Part shown: positions 51,194-59,800 of the stretch, one piece after another
How positions within the stretch are numbered: the stretch's first letter is position 1
Layout of the letters: every line of letters begins with the position of its first letter
DNA from: Planctomycetota bacterium
GTDB lineage: Bacteria; Planctomycetota; J058; JAJDCQ01
Length of the DNA stretch: 64,000 bases
Assembly: GCA_029260755.1 (NCBI GenBank)
Contig: JAJDCQ010000178.1
Location: forward strand, 1 to 64,000
Direction: 5' to 3'
Notes under the pieces: generated by a model
The model's input: the letters and a program-made list of their open reading frames with translations, nothing else
Told to the model about the DNA's origin: nothing
The model's database searches: none
Made by a program: the position numbers and the translations under genes

Positions 51194-51630
51194 CCGACCT
51201 CGAGCCGGGATTCCTGGTTCAGGTGCGCGGGATCTGCCGCCGCGATCCGCGCTACAAGCTCGAGGCCTACCTCTTCGTCTACGAGGCGCTCGGCTACACG
51301 GTGAAGACGGTCGCCGACGGCGAGCAGCGCCACGTCAGCGGGCGCGAGCTGCTCGAGGGAATCCGCCTCTACGCCGTCGACCGGTTCGGGCCGCTCACCC
51401 TGGCCGTGTTCCACCAGTGGGGCGTTCGCCAGGGCGAGGACTTCGGCGAGATCGTCTTCAACCTGGTCGAGAACGGCCTGATGGGGAAGACCGACGACGA
51501 CACCCGCAAGGACTTCTCCGACTGGCTCGACTTCGACGAGATCTTCGGCAGCGGGATGGAGCTCGATGTCGACGCCAGCCTCGTCCTCGAGGGCCGGCCG
51601 CGCCTCCGGAAGTGGAAGGGGAAGGTCTGA
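51190..51630 (+). CDS. Verrucomicrobia/Planctomycetes-restricted protein (Minf_1886 / TIGR04138 family)
   Basis: 146 residues. It follows the family pattern along its whole length: RDPRYKLEAYLFVYEALGYT, RHVSGRELLEGIRLYAVDRFGPL, VFHQWGVRQGEDFGEIVFNLVENGLMGKT and DFDEIF. The family is known only from Verrucomicrobia and Planctomycetes and has no assigned function, which makes this the best taxonomic marker in the window. GGAGG lies 6 nt before the ATG, and the start overlaps the holB stop in ATGA, so it is coupled to a replication gene; a role near DNA replication or nucleotide metabolism is only a guess. Confidence 0.93.
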   Translation: MTDLEPGFLVQVRGICRRDPRYKLEAYLFVYEALGYTVKTVADGEQRHVSGRELLEGIRLYAVDRFGPLTLAVFHQWGVRQGEDFGEIVFNLVENGLMGKTDDDTRKDFSDWLDFDEIFGSGMELDVDASLVLEGRPRLRKWKGKV

Positions 51631-51756
51631 CCGACCGCCCCGGCCCCTCGCGCGCGCAACCCCGCTCCCCCTTCGAACGTGTCTCCAATGGTAAGGGAAC
51701 GACTGTACGTACCGGCGGCGCGAATCGTGGAGGCGAGGAGCATGGTGACGCGGCAT

Positions 51757-51773
51757 CTCGAAGTGGCTTCGAG
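51757..51773 (+). terminator. Small hairpin downstream of the holB operon
   Basis: CTCGAAG-TGG-CTTCGAG, a perfect 7-bp stem 126 bases after the last stop codon and before the peptidase promoter. No T-run follows, so function as terminator is uncertain. Confidence 0.3.
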
Positions 51774-51789
51774 CGTTGAGTCCGCCCTC

Positions 51790-51818
51790 TTGAGCGGGGT
51801 CAAACCCCGTGCTATTCT
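51790..51818 (+). promoter_or_regulatory. Leaderless promoter of the zinc-peptidase gene, with palindrome in spacer
   Basis: -35 TTGAGC (51790-51795), 17-bp spacer, -10 TATTCT (51813-51818), then 7 bases to the ATG. The spacer contains CGGGGT-CAA-ACCCCG (51795-51809), a perfect 6+6 palindrome placed where a repressor would block polymerase. Confidence 0.6.
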
Positions 51819-51825
51819 CAGCCTC

Positions 51826-54501
51826 ATGAAGACTACGACCAGGAACCTCAAGGGTTTGGGATGGTCCCTCGCCCTCGCGGTGGCGCTCATCACGGTCATC
51901 GGGCCCGCTCTCCCCGCCCGGGCATGCGATGGCGGCGAGGGTTGCACCTGCGAGGCCGAACCCGCCCCGAAGGATGGGGCCGGCGCGGCGCCCGCGGACG
52001 AGCCGGCCAGGGGACCAGCGCCCGACGGGCCGGCGATCCCGCTCGACTCGATCGAGCCTGCCGAGACTGCCGAGCCCGAGCCTGCCGCGGCGGCCGACGG
52101 CCATTGCGCGGCGAACCACGGCCCGGACTGCGCCTGCCTCCAGCAGGCGATGGGCTGCCCGATCGGCGAGGCCGACGTCGCGATCGTCCCCGACTGCCCG
52201 AAGCAGCGCGCCGCTTATCTGCAGGGCGTGAAGGTCGAGGGCACCACCGACGCGACGCGCATGGTGATGGAGGCGAGCCGCTTCCTCACCCGCGCCGGCC
52301 TCTCGCCGAAGTGGGACAAGAACGGCAAGGACCTGGTCGTCAACTACCCCAGCGGCAAGCACGCCTACTACCACCCGGGCCTGCACGAGATTCACATCAG
52401 CGACCGCTTCGACGCCGAGGACGTGAAGTTCGTCTTCTGGCACGAGCTGGGCCACGCCTACCTCGGCCGGCAGTGCATCCGCTGGCCGGCGAACACCGGC
52501 GGCCCCCACTACGCGCACCAGTGCTTCACCCCGTCGGGCGCGCTCTCGGAGGGCTGGGCGACGTTCTTCGCGGCGGCGATCAACTACCCGCGCGAGACGA
52601 GCAAGATCCCGGTCTACGCGTGGGACGACCTCGAGGACATCAGCGGCTCGATCCTCTGCGCCGGGCCGACCAACGAGATCCGCGTCGCCGCGACGTTCTG
52701 GGATCTCTACGACACCAACGCCGACGATGACGACGCGACGGCCTACCCGTTCGAGAAGATGTTCGAGCCGTTCGACACCGGCGATGGGAACGTCTGCAAG
52801 AGCTTCGGCAGCCTCCAGGACTACCTCGACGGGCTGAACGCCGTCGTCGAGGCCGCCGATCGGAAGCTGATCGCCGCGACGGTGCAGCAGAACGACGGCC
52901 GCACCGAGGGTGACTTCTCGGCGCCGCCGACCACGGGCCCGGCGCTGGTCGCCGAGCGCCTCGAGCTCGAAGCGCAGGACAAGGCGCTCGCCGAGGCGCG
53001 GGCGAAGGCGGAGGCCGAGCAGGCGGAGGCCGACGCCGCCGCGAAGGCCGTGCGGGAGACCGACACGGCCGCGTTCGCCGAGCGGGCCCGCGCCGAGGCC
53101 GAGCGCGCTCGCGCGGAGGCCGAGCGGGCGGCCGCGGCGCGTGCGCAGAGCGAGGCCGACCTCGCCCGGCGCGAGGCGACCGCCGCCCGGGACGAGGCGG
53201 AGCGTTGCCGCGCGGCCGCCGAGGCGGCCCGGGCCGAGGCCCAGGCTGCCCGCGATGAGGCGGCGGCGGCTCAGGCCGAGCTCGCCGAGGCGCATCGCCA
53301 GACCGAGAAGGCGCGCGCGGCGACGAAGCGCGCGCAGGAGCAGTCGAAGAAGCTCAAGGGCGCGGTCAAGCAGGCCAGGTCCGAGGCGAAGAAGGCGCAG
53401 ATCGCGGCCAAGAAGGCGCTCGCGGCGGCCGCCGCCGAGGCCGACGCCGCCGCCGCGAAGAAGGCGGAGGCGGAGGCGCGGGCTCGCGCCGAGGCGCACG
53501 CGCAGGCGAGCGCTCGCGCCGAGGCGCAGGCGAAGGCCAAGGCGCAGGCGCAGGCGAAGGCCAAGGCGCAGGCGAAGGCCAAGGCGCAGGCGCAGGCGAA
53601 GGCGAAGGCGAAGGCCAAGGCGACCGAGACGGCGCGCCCCGCGACGGGCGCGGCGACGGCTCCCGAGGGCTACAACCTCCTCCTCGCCACCCGGAAGGGC
53701 GCCGTCCTCGGCAAGGGCAGCCAGGGCAAGGTGGTCATGGCGCTCCAGCGAGCCCTCAACCACGCGATGAAGATCGACCGCGTGAAGGGCCAGGAGCCGC
53801 TCGCCGTCGACGGCGACTTCGGTCCGGTCACCGAGTCCGCCGTGAAGCACTTCCAGCGCCGGCACCTCGGCGCCGAGAGCGGTATCGTTGGGCCGGAGAC
53901 GGTCGAGGCGCTCGACCGCGTCCTCGGCGTGCAGGCGCCCTCGATCGTGGTCGTGCCGCGCGAGCTCGGACCGGCGGTCGTGGTGCCCGCGCCGAAGCGT
54001 CCGGTCGTGGTCGTGCCGTCGGCGCCCGAGCCGAGGAGGCCGAGCGTCACGGTCCACCCGATGCCGAAGGTGCAGCCCTACGGGATCGCGAAGCCCATGC
54101 GCCTCGCCGCCGCCCCCGGCGCCGAGCGGACGACCCGTCCGATCGCGCGGCTCGGCGCGGGCGAAGAGGTCACGTTCGGCCTGCTCCCCCGCGGCGCGAC
54201 CGGACGAGGCCCGGCCGGCTTCGACATCATCGTCGGCGAGCGCACCTTCACCGTCTTCGACCGCGGTCGTCGCTGGGAGTTCGCCACGCTCAAGGGCGAC
54301 AGCTACGACCCGATGAAGATGCCCCGCGGCCTCACGCTCGTCCCCGGCACCTCGAGCCGCGTGACGGTGCAGCGCCAGGCGATCAGCACGCGGATCATGA
54401 TCGACGACGTCGTGGTGCTCGAGTGGAAGGACGCCGCCGAGGACCAGAGCGTCCGCGTCCGGAGCTTCGGCTACTCGGTCGACCTGCTGCCCCGGCGGTA
54501 G
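51826..54501 (+). CDS. Exported zinc metallopeptidase with coiled coil and peptidoglycan-binding domain
   Basis: 891 residues. Signal peptide about 1-31 (GWSLALAVALITVIGPALPARA), then a Cys-containing Pro/Ala linker. The catalytic part has HELGH at 206-210 and a downstream glutamate in SEGWATFFAA (about 243), a gluzincin-like arrangement; the six cysteines around it suggest disulphides. Residues about 379-605 are a long Ala/Glu/Lys/Arg coiled coil with AKAKAQA-type repeats at the end. A peptidoglycan-binding domain (PG_binding_1) follows at about 625-702 (GSQGKVVMALQRALN...VDGDFGPVTESAVKHFQRRH). A Pro/Val hinge leads to a beta-rich C-terminal domain (about 780-888), unassigned. It is probably a cell-wall-bound peptidase that spans some distance from the wall. 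The start is set by the -10 box 7 nt upstream. Confidence 0.9.
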   Translation: MKTTTRNLKGLGWSLALAVALITVIGPALPARACDGGEGCTCEAEPAPKDGAGAAPADEPARGPAPDGPAIPLDSIEPAETAEPEPAAAADGHCAANHGPDCACLQQAMGCPIGEADVAIVPDCPKQRAAYLQGVKVEGTTDATRMVMEASRFLTRAGLSPKWDKNGKDLVVNYPSGKHAYYHPGLHEIHISDRFDAEDVKFVFWHELGHAYLGRQCIRWPANTGGPHYAHQCFTPSGALSEGWATFFAAAINYPRETSKIPVYAWDDLEDISGSILCAGPTNEIRVAATFWDLYDTNADDDDATAYPFEKMFEPFDTGDGNVCKSFGSLQDYLDGLNAVVEAADRKLIAATVQQNDGRTEGDFSAPPTTGPALVAERLELEAQDKALAEARAKAEAEQAEADAAAKAVRETDTAAFAERARAEAERARAEAERAAAARAQSEADLARREATAARDEAERCRAAAEAARAEAQAARDEAAAAQAELAEAHRQTEKARAATKRAQEQSKKLKGAVKQARSEAKKAQIAAKKALAAAAAEADAAAAKKAEAEARARAEAHAQASARAEAQAKAKAQAQAKAKAQAKAKAQAQAKAKAKAKATETARPATGAATAPEGYNLLLATRKGAVLGKGSQGKVVMALQRALNHAMKIDRVKGQEPLAVDGDFGPVTESAVKHFQRRHLGAESGIVGPETVEALDRVLGVQAPSIVVVPRELGPAVVVPAPKRPVVVVPSAPEPRRPSVTVHPMPKVQPYGIAKPMRLAAAPGAERTTRPIARLGAGEEVTFGLLPRGATGRGPAGFDIIVGERTFTVFDRGRRWEFATLKGDSYDPMKMPRGLTLVPGTSSRVTVQRQAISTRIMIDDVVVLEWKDAAEDQSVRVRSFGYSVDLLPRR

Positions 54502-54541
54502 GTAGACAGACAGCCGCGAAGAGACGTCGTTCGATCGCGCG

Positions 54542-54569
54542 GAGGCGGTGAGGGCAACCTCACCGCCTC
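54542..54569 (+). terminator. Strong hairpin after the zinc-peptidase gene
   Basis: GAGGCGGTGAGG-GCAA-CCTCACCGCCTC: a perfect 12-bp stem closed by a GNRA tetraloop, 41 bases after the stop codon. The following GCGTTGT is only weakly T-rich, so it may be a terminator or an mRNA 3'-end stabiliser. Confidence 0.65.
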
Positions 54570-54591
54570 GCGTTGTACAGGGCGTACCTCC

Positions 54592-54730
54592 CATTCCTGG
54601 AACGGATCACGCGCAGGCGTGAACCGGACCTCGGCAACGCGCAGTCCGCGTAATCCGCGTAATCCGCGGTTCCACTCGTTCGAACCGGAAGAACGAAACC
54701 GCGGACTACGCGGATTGCGCGGACTGTTCC
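54592..54730. repeat. Intergenic repeat family A, copy 4
   Basis: Takes up most of the 344-base gap 54502-54845 together with the hairpin before it. Arms at about 54642-54673 and 54694-54726 with units CCGCGTAAT and ATCCGCGGTTCC. A TTCC-T-GGAA mini-palindrome near 54594-54602 and the following GATC(A/T)CGCGC segment match copy 3. Confidence 0.8.
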
Positions 54731-54781
54731 GGTCTGCGCCGAGCCGATGAGATCCGTCGTTGCTGAACCCCTGGCGGCCCT

Positions 54782-54810
54782 TTGTCCCGCCGTCGCCGAC
54801 CATCCATAAT
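54782..54810 (+). promoter_or_regulatory. Promoter of the Nudix/small-protein pair
   Basis: -35 TTGTCC (54782-54787), 17-bp spacer, -10 CATAAT (54805-54810), giving an expected leader of about 28 nt. Confidence 0.5.
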
Positions 54811-54845
54811 CCGGGGGATCGAAGCCATCCGGATCCCGAGAACCG

Positions 54846-55490
54846 ATGCTCTCCGACGACGCGCGAACCCAGCTCCGCGGCCTCCTCGACCGGCATCGCC
54901 CGGCCGATGACGCCGAGGCCCGTGACCTCGAGCGGATCCGCGCCTTCGTCGACGAGCACGACGACCCCTGGGATCGGGCCCTGGCGCCGGGCCACCTGAC
55001 CGGCGCCGCGTTCGTGATCGATGGGGACGGCCGCCTGCTCCTCACGCACCATCGAAAGCTCGACCTGTGGCTCCAGCTCGGCGGGCATGCGGAGGAGGAG
55101 CGACGCGCCTCGGAGGTCGCTCTGCGCGAGGCGCGCGAGGAGAGCGGCCTCACCGACCTGGCGTTCCATCCAGCTCTGCGCGACGTCGAGCTCGGGCCGC
55201 TCCTGCTCGATGTCGACGTGCACGGGATTCCCGCGCGTGGCGCCGAGCCGGCCCACGATCATCTCGACCTGCGCTTCCTTCTGGTGACCGGGTCGCCGGA
55301 GGCGATCGAGCTCCAGGTCGAGGAGAGCCACGATCTGGCGTGGGTCGATCTCGACGAGGCGCGGCGCCGCTGCGACGCGGGGATCCGTCGGGCGGCCGAC
55401 AAGATCGCGGCGCTGACGAAACCGGTGACGACGGCGCCGCTGCCGTCGTCTCACGCCACGGCATCGAGCGAGGAATCGAAGGATCGATGA
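54846..55490 (+). CDS. Nudix hydrolase
   Basis: 214 residues. The Nudix box is exact: GGHAEEERRASEVALREAREESGL fits Gx5Ex7REUxEExGU, so it should bind divalent metal and cleave a nucleoside-diphosphate-linked substrate. The domain is preceded by 50 helical residues (ARDLERIRAFVDEHDDPWDRALAPGHLTGAAFVID) as in several Nudix proteins that handle dinucleotide or sugar substrates; HDHLDLRFLLVTG, after the box, is a common substrate-loop pattern. The last 30 residues are a low-complexity Ser/Thr/Ala tail. The ATG at 54846 follows a weak GAGAA. It overlaps the next gene by 4 bases (ATGA). Confidence 0.9.
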   Translation: MLSDDARTQLRGLLDRHRPADDAEARDLERIRAFVDEHDDPWDRALAPGHLTGAAFVIDGDGRLLLTHHRKLDLWLQLGGHAEEERRASEVALREAREESGLTDLAFHPALRDVELGPLLLDVDVHGIPARGAEPAHDHLDLRFLLVTGSPEAIELQVEESHDLAWVDLDEARRRCDAGIRRAADKIAALTKPVTTAPLPSSHATASSEESKDR

Positions 55491-55717
55491 GCTTCCAGGT
55501 CAGCTACACCCTCCAGACGCTCGGCAATCCGCCGCCGCGGTTCTACGTCGAGGAGGCCTTCTGGTGGTGCGATGGCGAGCGGACCATCGCGAACGCCAGG
55601 CGGGCGCTCCGACAGTGCGGCCGCGCCACGGCCACCGCCGAGCTCCTCGAGGTGCTCCGCAGCGTGAAGCCGCAGCGCGGCGGCCCGAAGAGCGACCGGA
55701 CGCCTTCGTCCGACTGA
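55487..55717 (+). CDS. Small uncharacterised protein coupled to the Nudix gene
   Basis: 76 residues. The ATGA overlap with the Nudix stop and AAGGA just upstream support translation. The sequence starts MSFQVSYTLQTLGNPPPRFYVEEAFWWCDGERTIANARRAL, a few strands and a helix with a Trp-Trp-Cys motif, and ends in a charged tail. Too short and unusual to assign; the FxVEEAFWWCDGERT pattern could be a winged-helix-like fragment. It may be a regulator or partner of the Nudix enzyme. Confidence 0.6.
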   Translation: MSFQVSYTLQTLGNPPPRFYVEEAFWWCDGERTIANARRALRQCGRATATAELLEVLRSVKPQRGGPKSDRTPSSD

Positions 55718-55743
55718 GCCTCCTCGGCGCTCGACCTCGAGCG

Positions 55744-55776
55744 GAGCGGGGTCGCTCGACGGGAGCGACGCCGCTC
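55744..55776 (+). terminator. Hairpin downstream of the small-protein gene
   Basis: GAGCGG-G-GTCGCTC-GACGG-GAGCGAC-G-CCGCTC: 13 base pairs interrupted by one G/G mismatch, 27 bases after the stop codon, followed by GCTTCGTGT. It plausibly ends the Nudix transcript before the methyltransferase gene. Confidence 0.5.
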
Positions 55777-55852
55777 GCTTCGTGTACCGGGCGCCCGATG
55801 AAGCGTCCAAGAGAGACGTGACCGAGGCGGCCCGATCGGAGCGGCGAGCGCC

Positions 55853-56620
55853 ATGAAGGCGGACTTCGGCAAGACGGCCCGGGACTACGGGCGCCACCGC
55901 GCGGGCTTCCCCGACGCGTTCTTCGAGCGGGTCGCGGATGCCTGGGCGATCGGTCTCCCCGGCCAGCGCATCCTCGACCTCGGCACCGGCACCGGCGCCC
56001 TCGCCCGCCGCTTCGCCGCGGGCGGGGCGAGGGTCACCGGGCTCGATCCCGCCCGGCCGCTCCTCGACGAGGGCGCCAGGCTCGCCGCCGAGGCGGGGAT
56101 CGTCGAGGTGACCTGGGTCGAGGCGACCGCCGAGGCGACGGGCCAGGTCGACGGCCGCTTCGACGCCGTCTCCGCCGGTCAGTGCTGGCACTGGTTCGAC
56201 GGCCCCGCCGTCGCCGCCGAGGTCGTCCGCGTCCTCGCGCCGGGCGGAAGCGTCCTCGTCGCCCACCTCGACTGGCTCCCCCGCCGCGGCAACGTCGTCG
56301 AGGCGACCGAGGCGCTCATCGCCGCCCACAACCCCGCCTGGGACCTCGGCGGCGGCACCGGGCTCTACCCCCGCTGGCTCACCCAGCTCGCCGACGCCGG
56401 GTTCGGCGCGATCGAGAGCTTCAGCTTCGATGTGGACATCCCGTACGACCACGAGGACTGGCGCGGAAGGATCCGGGCGAGCGCGGGCGTGGCGGCGAGC
56501 CTCGATCAGGATGCGGTGGCGCGCTTCGATGCGGCGCACGCGGCGGTGCTGGCGGCGCGCTTCCCGGGGCGGTTGGCGGTTCCGCATCGGGTGTTCGCGG
56601 TCCGCGGGGTGAAGGCGTGA
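55853..56620 (+). CDS. Class I SAM-dependent methyltransferase
   Basis: 255 residues. The Rossmann motifs are canonical: motif I ILDLGTGTGALARRF, acidic motif II VTGLDPARPLLDEG, post-motif region DAVSAGQCWHWFDGPAVAAEVVRVLAPGGSVLV. The 'xxxFGKTARDYGRHRAGFPDAFFERV' N-terminus and the QCWHWFD signature are those of the YafE/Coq5-like Methyltransf_11 group, usually small-molecule methylases. Substrate unknown. No ribosome binding site stands out before the ATG at 55853; the gene is monocistronic between the hairpin above and repeat copy A5. Confidence 0.92.
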   Translation: MKADFGKTARDYGRHRAGFPDAFFERVADAWAIGLPGQRILDLGTGTGALARRFAAGGARVTGLDPARPLLDEGARLAAEAGIVEVTWVEATAEATGQVDGRFDAVSAGQCWHWFDGPAVAAEVVRVLAPGGSVLVAHLDWLPRRGNVVEATEALIAAHNPAWDLGGGTGLYPRWLTQLADAGFGAIESFSFDVDIPYDHEDWRGRIRASAGVAASLDQDAVARFDAAHAAVLAARFPGRLAVPHRVFAVRGVKA

Positions 56621-56678
56621 AGGCGAGAGCCGCTGGTGGAATCGAGGTAGGGAGTCTCGCGCACGTGATTGCCGTCGC

Positions 56679-56870
56679 GGGGAAACGATCCACAGATTTC
56701 ACAGATTTCACAGATCGCCGCGGGCGGGTCCGAGTCGTTGCCGACGCCGAGAAGAACGGGCCTCCGCCCTTGGGCGAGGGATGACCGCCTTCGGCAGCTC
56801 CCAATCTGTGTAATCTGTGTAATCCGTGGATCGTTCCCCGTTCGTGCAAGAAGACCCGAGTTCCCGGAAC
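56679..56870. repeat. Intergenic repeat family A, copy 5 (ATCTGTG variant)
   Basis: Arms 56679-56715 and about 56800-56839 are built from CACAGATTT units and the complement (AATCTGTGT), ending in CGATCC and GGATCG against the GGGGAA/TTCCCC ends. The centre (about 80 bp) is longer than in other copies. GTTCC-C-GGAAC at 56860-56870 marks the right end, only 10 bases before the last codon of the giant kinase gene. Confidence 0.8.
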
Positions 56871-56879
56871 CGAACGCGG

Positions 56880-59800
56880 TCAATCGCCGCCGCCGCCGCC
56901 GGCCTTCGGCAACGTCAGCACCAGGCGGATCCCGATGTCGGTCGCCGGCTCGTCCGGCGAGGCGAGGCGCCGCGCGGACGTCTTCAGGTCGTTCTCGTCG
57001 CTGAAGTAGGACCCACCCTTGACGACGACTTGACCGTCGTCGCCCTCGGTCGTCGTCCACTCGGCGACGTTGCCGGCCATGTCGTGGCAGCCGTAGGGGC
57101 TGCTCCCGTCGTCCTTGGTCGACTTGATCGCGGCGAGCCGGACGAGCGAGACCCGGGTCGAGGCGAAGCTGTCGCCCCAGGGGTAGATCAGCCCTTCGGT
57201 GCCCGAGGCCGCCTTCTCCCACTCCGCCTCGGTCGGCAGTCGGATGTGGACGACCGCGCTCCGCTTGTTGAGCCACTCGCAGAACAGCTTGGCCGTCTTG
57301 AGGGTCACGCCCGTGATCGGGAAGTCGCGCGTCTCCAGCGGCGCCTTCCCGCTCTCGCCCCAGTCGGCGGGCTTGAGGTCGGGGTGGGCGCGGATGAACG
57401 GCTCCCACTCGAGCTGGGTCAGCTCGAACGTCGCCACGTAGAACTCGTCGACGTGGACCGGGGTCTTGTCCGGACCCATCGGGAACTCGCCCGGCGGCAC
57501 GCGGACGAAGCTCTCGGGGATCTCGCTGATGATGTCGGCGAGGTTGCGCAGGCGCGCCTCGGTCTCCTCGAGGTCCTTGCGGAGCACCTCGTCGTCGCCG
57601 GCGAGGGCGAGGGCCGTCTTGATCTTCGCGATCGCCGCGCCGACGTCGCGCTCGTTCTCGAGCTTCCCGGCGTCGGTGACGTGCTTGGCGATCGCGGCCT
57701 TACGGGCCTCGCGCTCGCGGGTCATCGCATCATCGATCGCCCTGGCCCGGATCGCTCGCGCCTGCTGGACCGCCTCGTAGTCCCGCTGCGCGCGCGGCAC
57801 GTGGACCGCTCCGGTGCCGCGGCCCCGCTCGATGTACTCGGCCAGGCTGGCGGCCGCCTCGTCGAAGGTCTCGAGGGCCAGCTCGGTCTCGCCCTCGATC
57901 TTCGCCCAGGCGGCGCGGGCGTCGAGGTAGTCGCGTGCATCGACGAGCGCCGCGTCGACGCGCTCGCCGATCGATGCGAGCGCATCGCCGGCGTCGCCTC
58001 CGAGCTTCTCCGCGAGCTCGTTCGCGCGGCCGCGCTGCGTCTCGATCTCTTCGGGGGTCGACTCGTCGTTGCCGTCCGCGAACGCGGCCAGGACGCCGAC
58101 GAGCTTCTCGAGCTCGATCTCGAGCCTTCCGCGCTCGGAGCTGTTCCGGAGCTTCTCGCGGGCCGTGCGCGTCTCGGCGACGTCGAGGACGGCCAGCGCC
58201 TGCCGGTAGAGGTCGAGCGCCGCGTCGACGTCGCCGCTCTTCTCGGCGGTGCGGGCGGCCGCGACCAGGCGGGTGTGCTCGAGGCGACGGACGAGGGTCG
58301 CGAGCTCCTCCTCCTCCTCCTCCGTCTTCGCGTCGAGCTTGCCGAGCGCCTCGATCGCCTCGGCCGCGGCGTCGACGTCGAGGGCCTCGAGGGCGGCCTC
58401 GGCGGCCCTCGTGTGCTCGGAGAACTCGGCCTCGCGGGCGAGGTCGCTCGCCCGCGCCTCGAGCTCCTCGAGCGTCCCCGGGAACGGCTTCTGGGCCTCG
58501 ATCGCTCCGAGCGCGGTGGCGTCGCGCCACGCCGCGACCGTCTCGGCGGCCGCGCTCGCGGCGACGGCCACGTCCCGCTCCCCTTCGACGCGCGACCACG
58601 AGCTCTTCGAGTCGGCGAGCGCCTTCTCGAGGCGACGGATCCGTTCCTTCTCGAGCGCCCCGGCGTGGGCGACCAGCCCCGGGTCGCCCGGGTAGAGCTC
58701 GAGGGCGTCCTCGACGATGCCGATTCCCTTGACCAGCTCGGCGACGGTCGGCGCGCCGATCGGCGAGGCCGCGACCACCGTCGAGACATCGGCGGACTGG
58801 CGGTTGGTCCGGAAGAGCGCGACCGCGCCGACCGCCAGGACGATCGTGACGATCGTGCAGACGCCGGCGACGGCGAGCGACCTCCCGCGCGAGGGCGGCA
58901 CCGGCACCTCGGGCTCGCTTCGGCGCGGCGGCCGATCGACGTCGACGGTGTCGCCGCCGATCTCCGCCTCGGGCGCGGTCTTGCGCCGCCCGGCGGACGC
59001 CGCCGCCGGCTCGGTCCGGGCCTGCTGGATCCCGCTGGCCGGCGCGACCGGCACCAGCTCGGTCCGCCCGCCGGCGGCCGGCGGGGAGGGACGACTCGGC
59101 GCGACCGGCGGCGGGAACGGGCCGGGCGCGTCCGCGCTCGCGGGAGCGACCGGCTGGGCCGGAGCGCTCAGGGTGCCCGACTCGCCCGGGAGGGCGAAGA
59201 GCTTGCCGATCACGCGCTGCTCGATCGCGTCGGCCACCTCCTGCGCGGTCTGGAAGCGGTCGGAGGGCTTCTTCTCGAGCAGCCGCATCACGACCTGCTC
59301 GAGGGCGGGCGGCACGGCGAGGTCGGGCCGGACCTCGGCGAAGCTGGGGACGTCCTCGAGGATGTGCTTGCCCAGGTAGCCGATCGAGGTCTCGGACTCG
59401 AACGGGAGCCGCCCGGTCAGCATCTCGAACAGGATCACGCCGGTCGCGTAGAGGTCGCTTCGCCCGTCGATCGGCTGGCTGCTCGCCTGCTCGGGGCTCA
59501 TGTACTGCGGCGTGCCGGTGACCGTCCCCTCCTGCGTCTTGAAGAGGATCTCGATGTCGGTCCCGCCGTCGTCCTCGGGGCCCTGGGCGAGCGCCTCGTC
59601 GGGATCGAGCACCTTCACGACGCCGAAGTCCATCACCTTCACGACGTCCATGCCGTGGCGGTCGGCGGCGATGATGATGTTCTCGGGCTTCAGGTCGCGA
59701 TGGACGATGCCGACCTTGTGGGCCTCGCCGACGGCGCTCAGGATCTGGCGGACGATCCCGATCGAGCGCTCGACCGTGAGGCCGCCCTCGCGCTTCATCA

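Noticed and set aside
50122-54594. A 1490-codon minus-strand frame
   Set aside because: Antisense to holB, the PVC family gene and the zinc peptidase; long low-complexity Leu/Arg/Gly runs mirror the Ala/Lys coiled coil.
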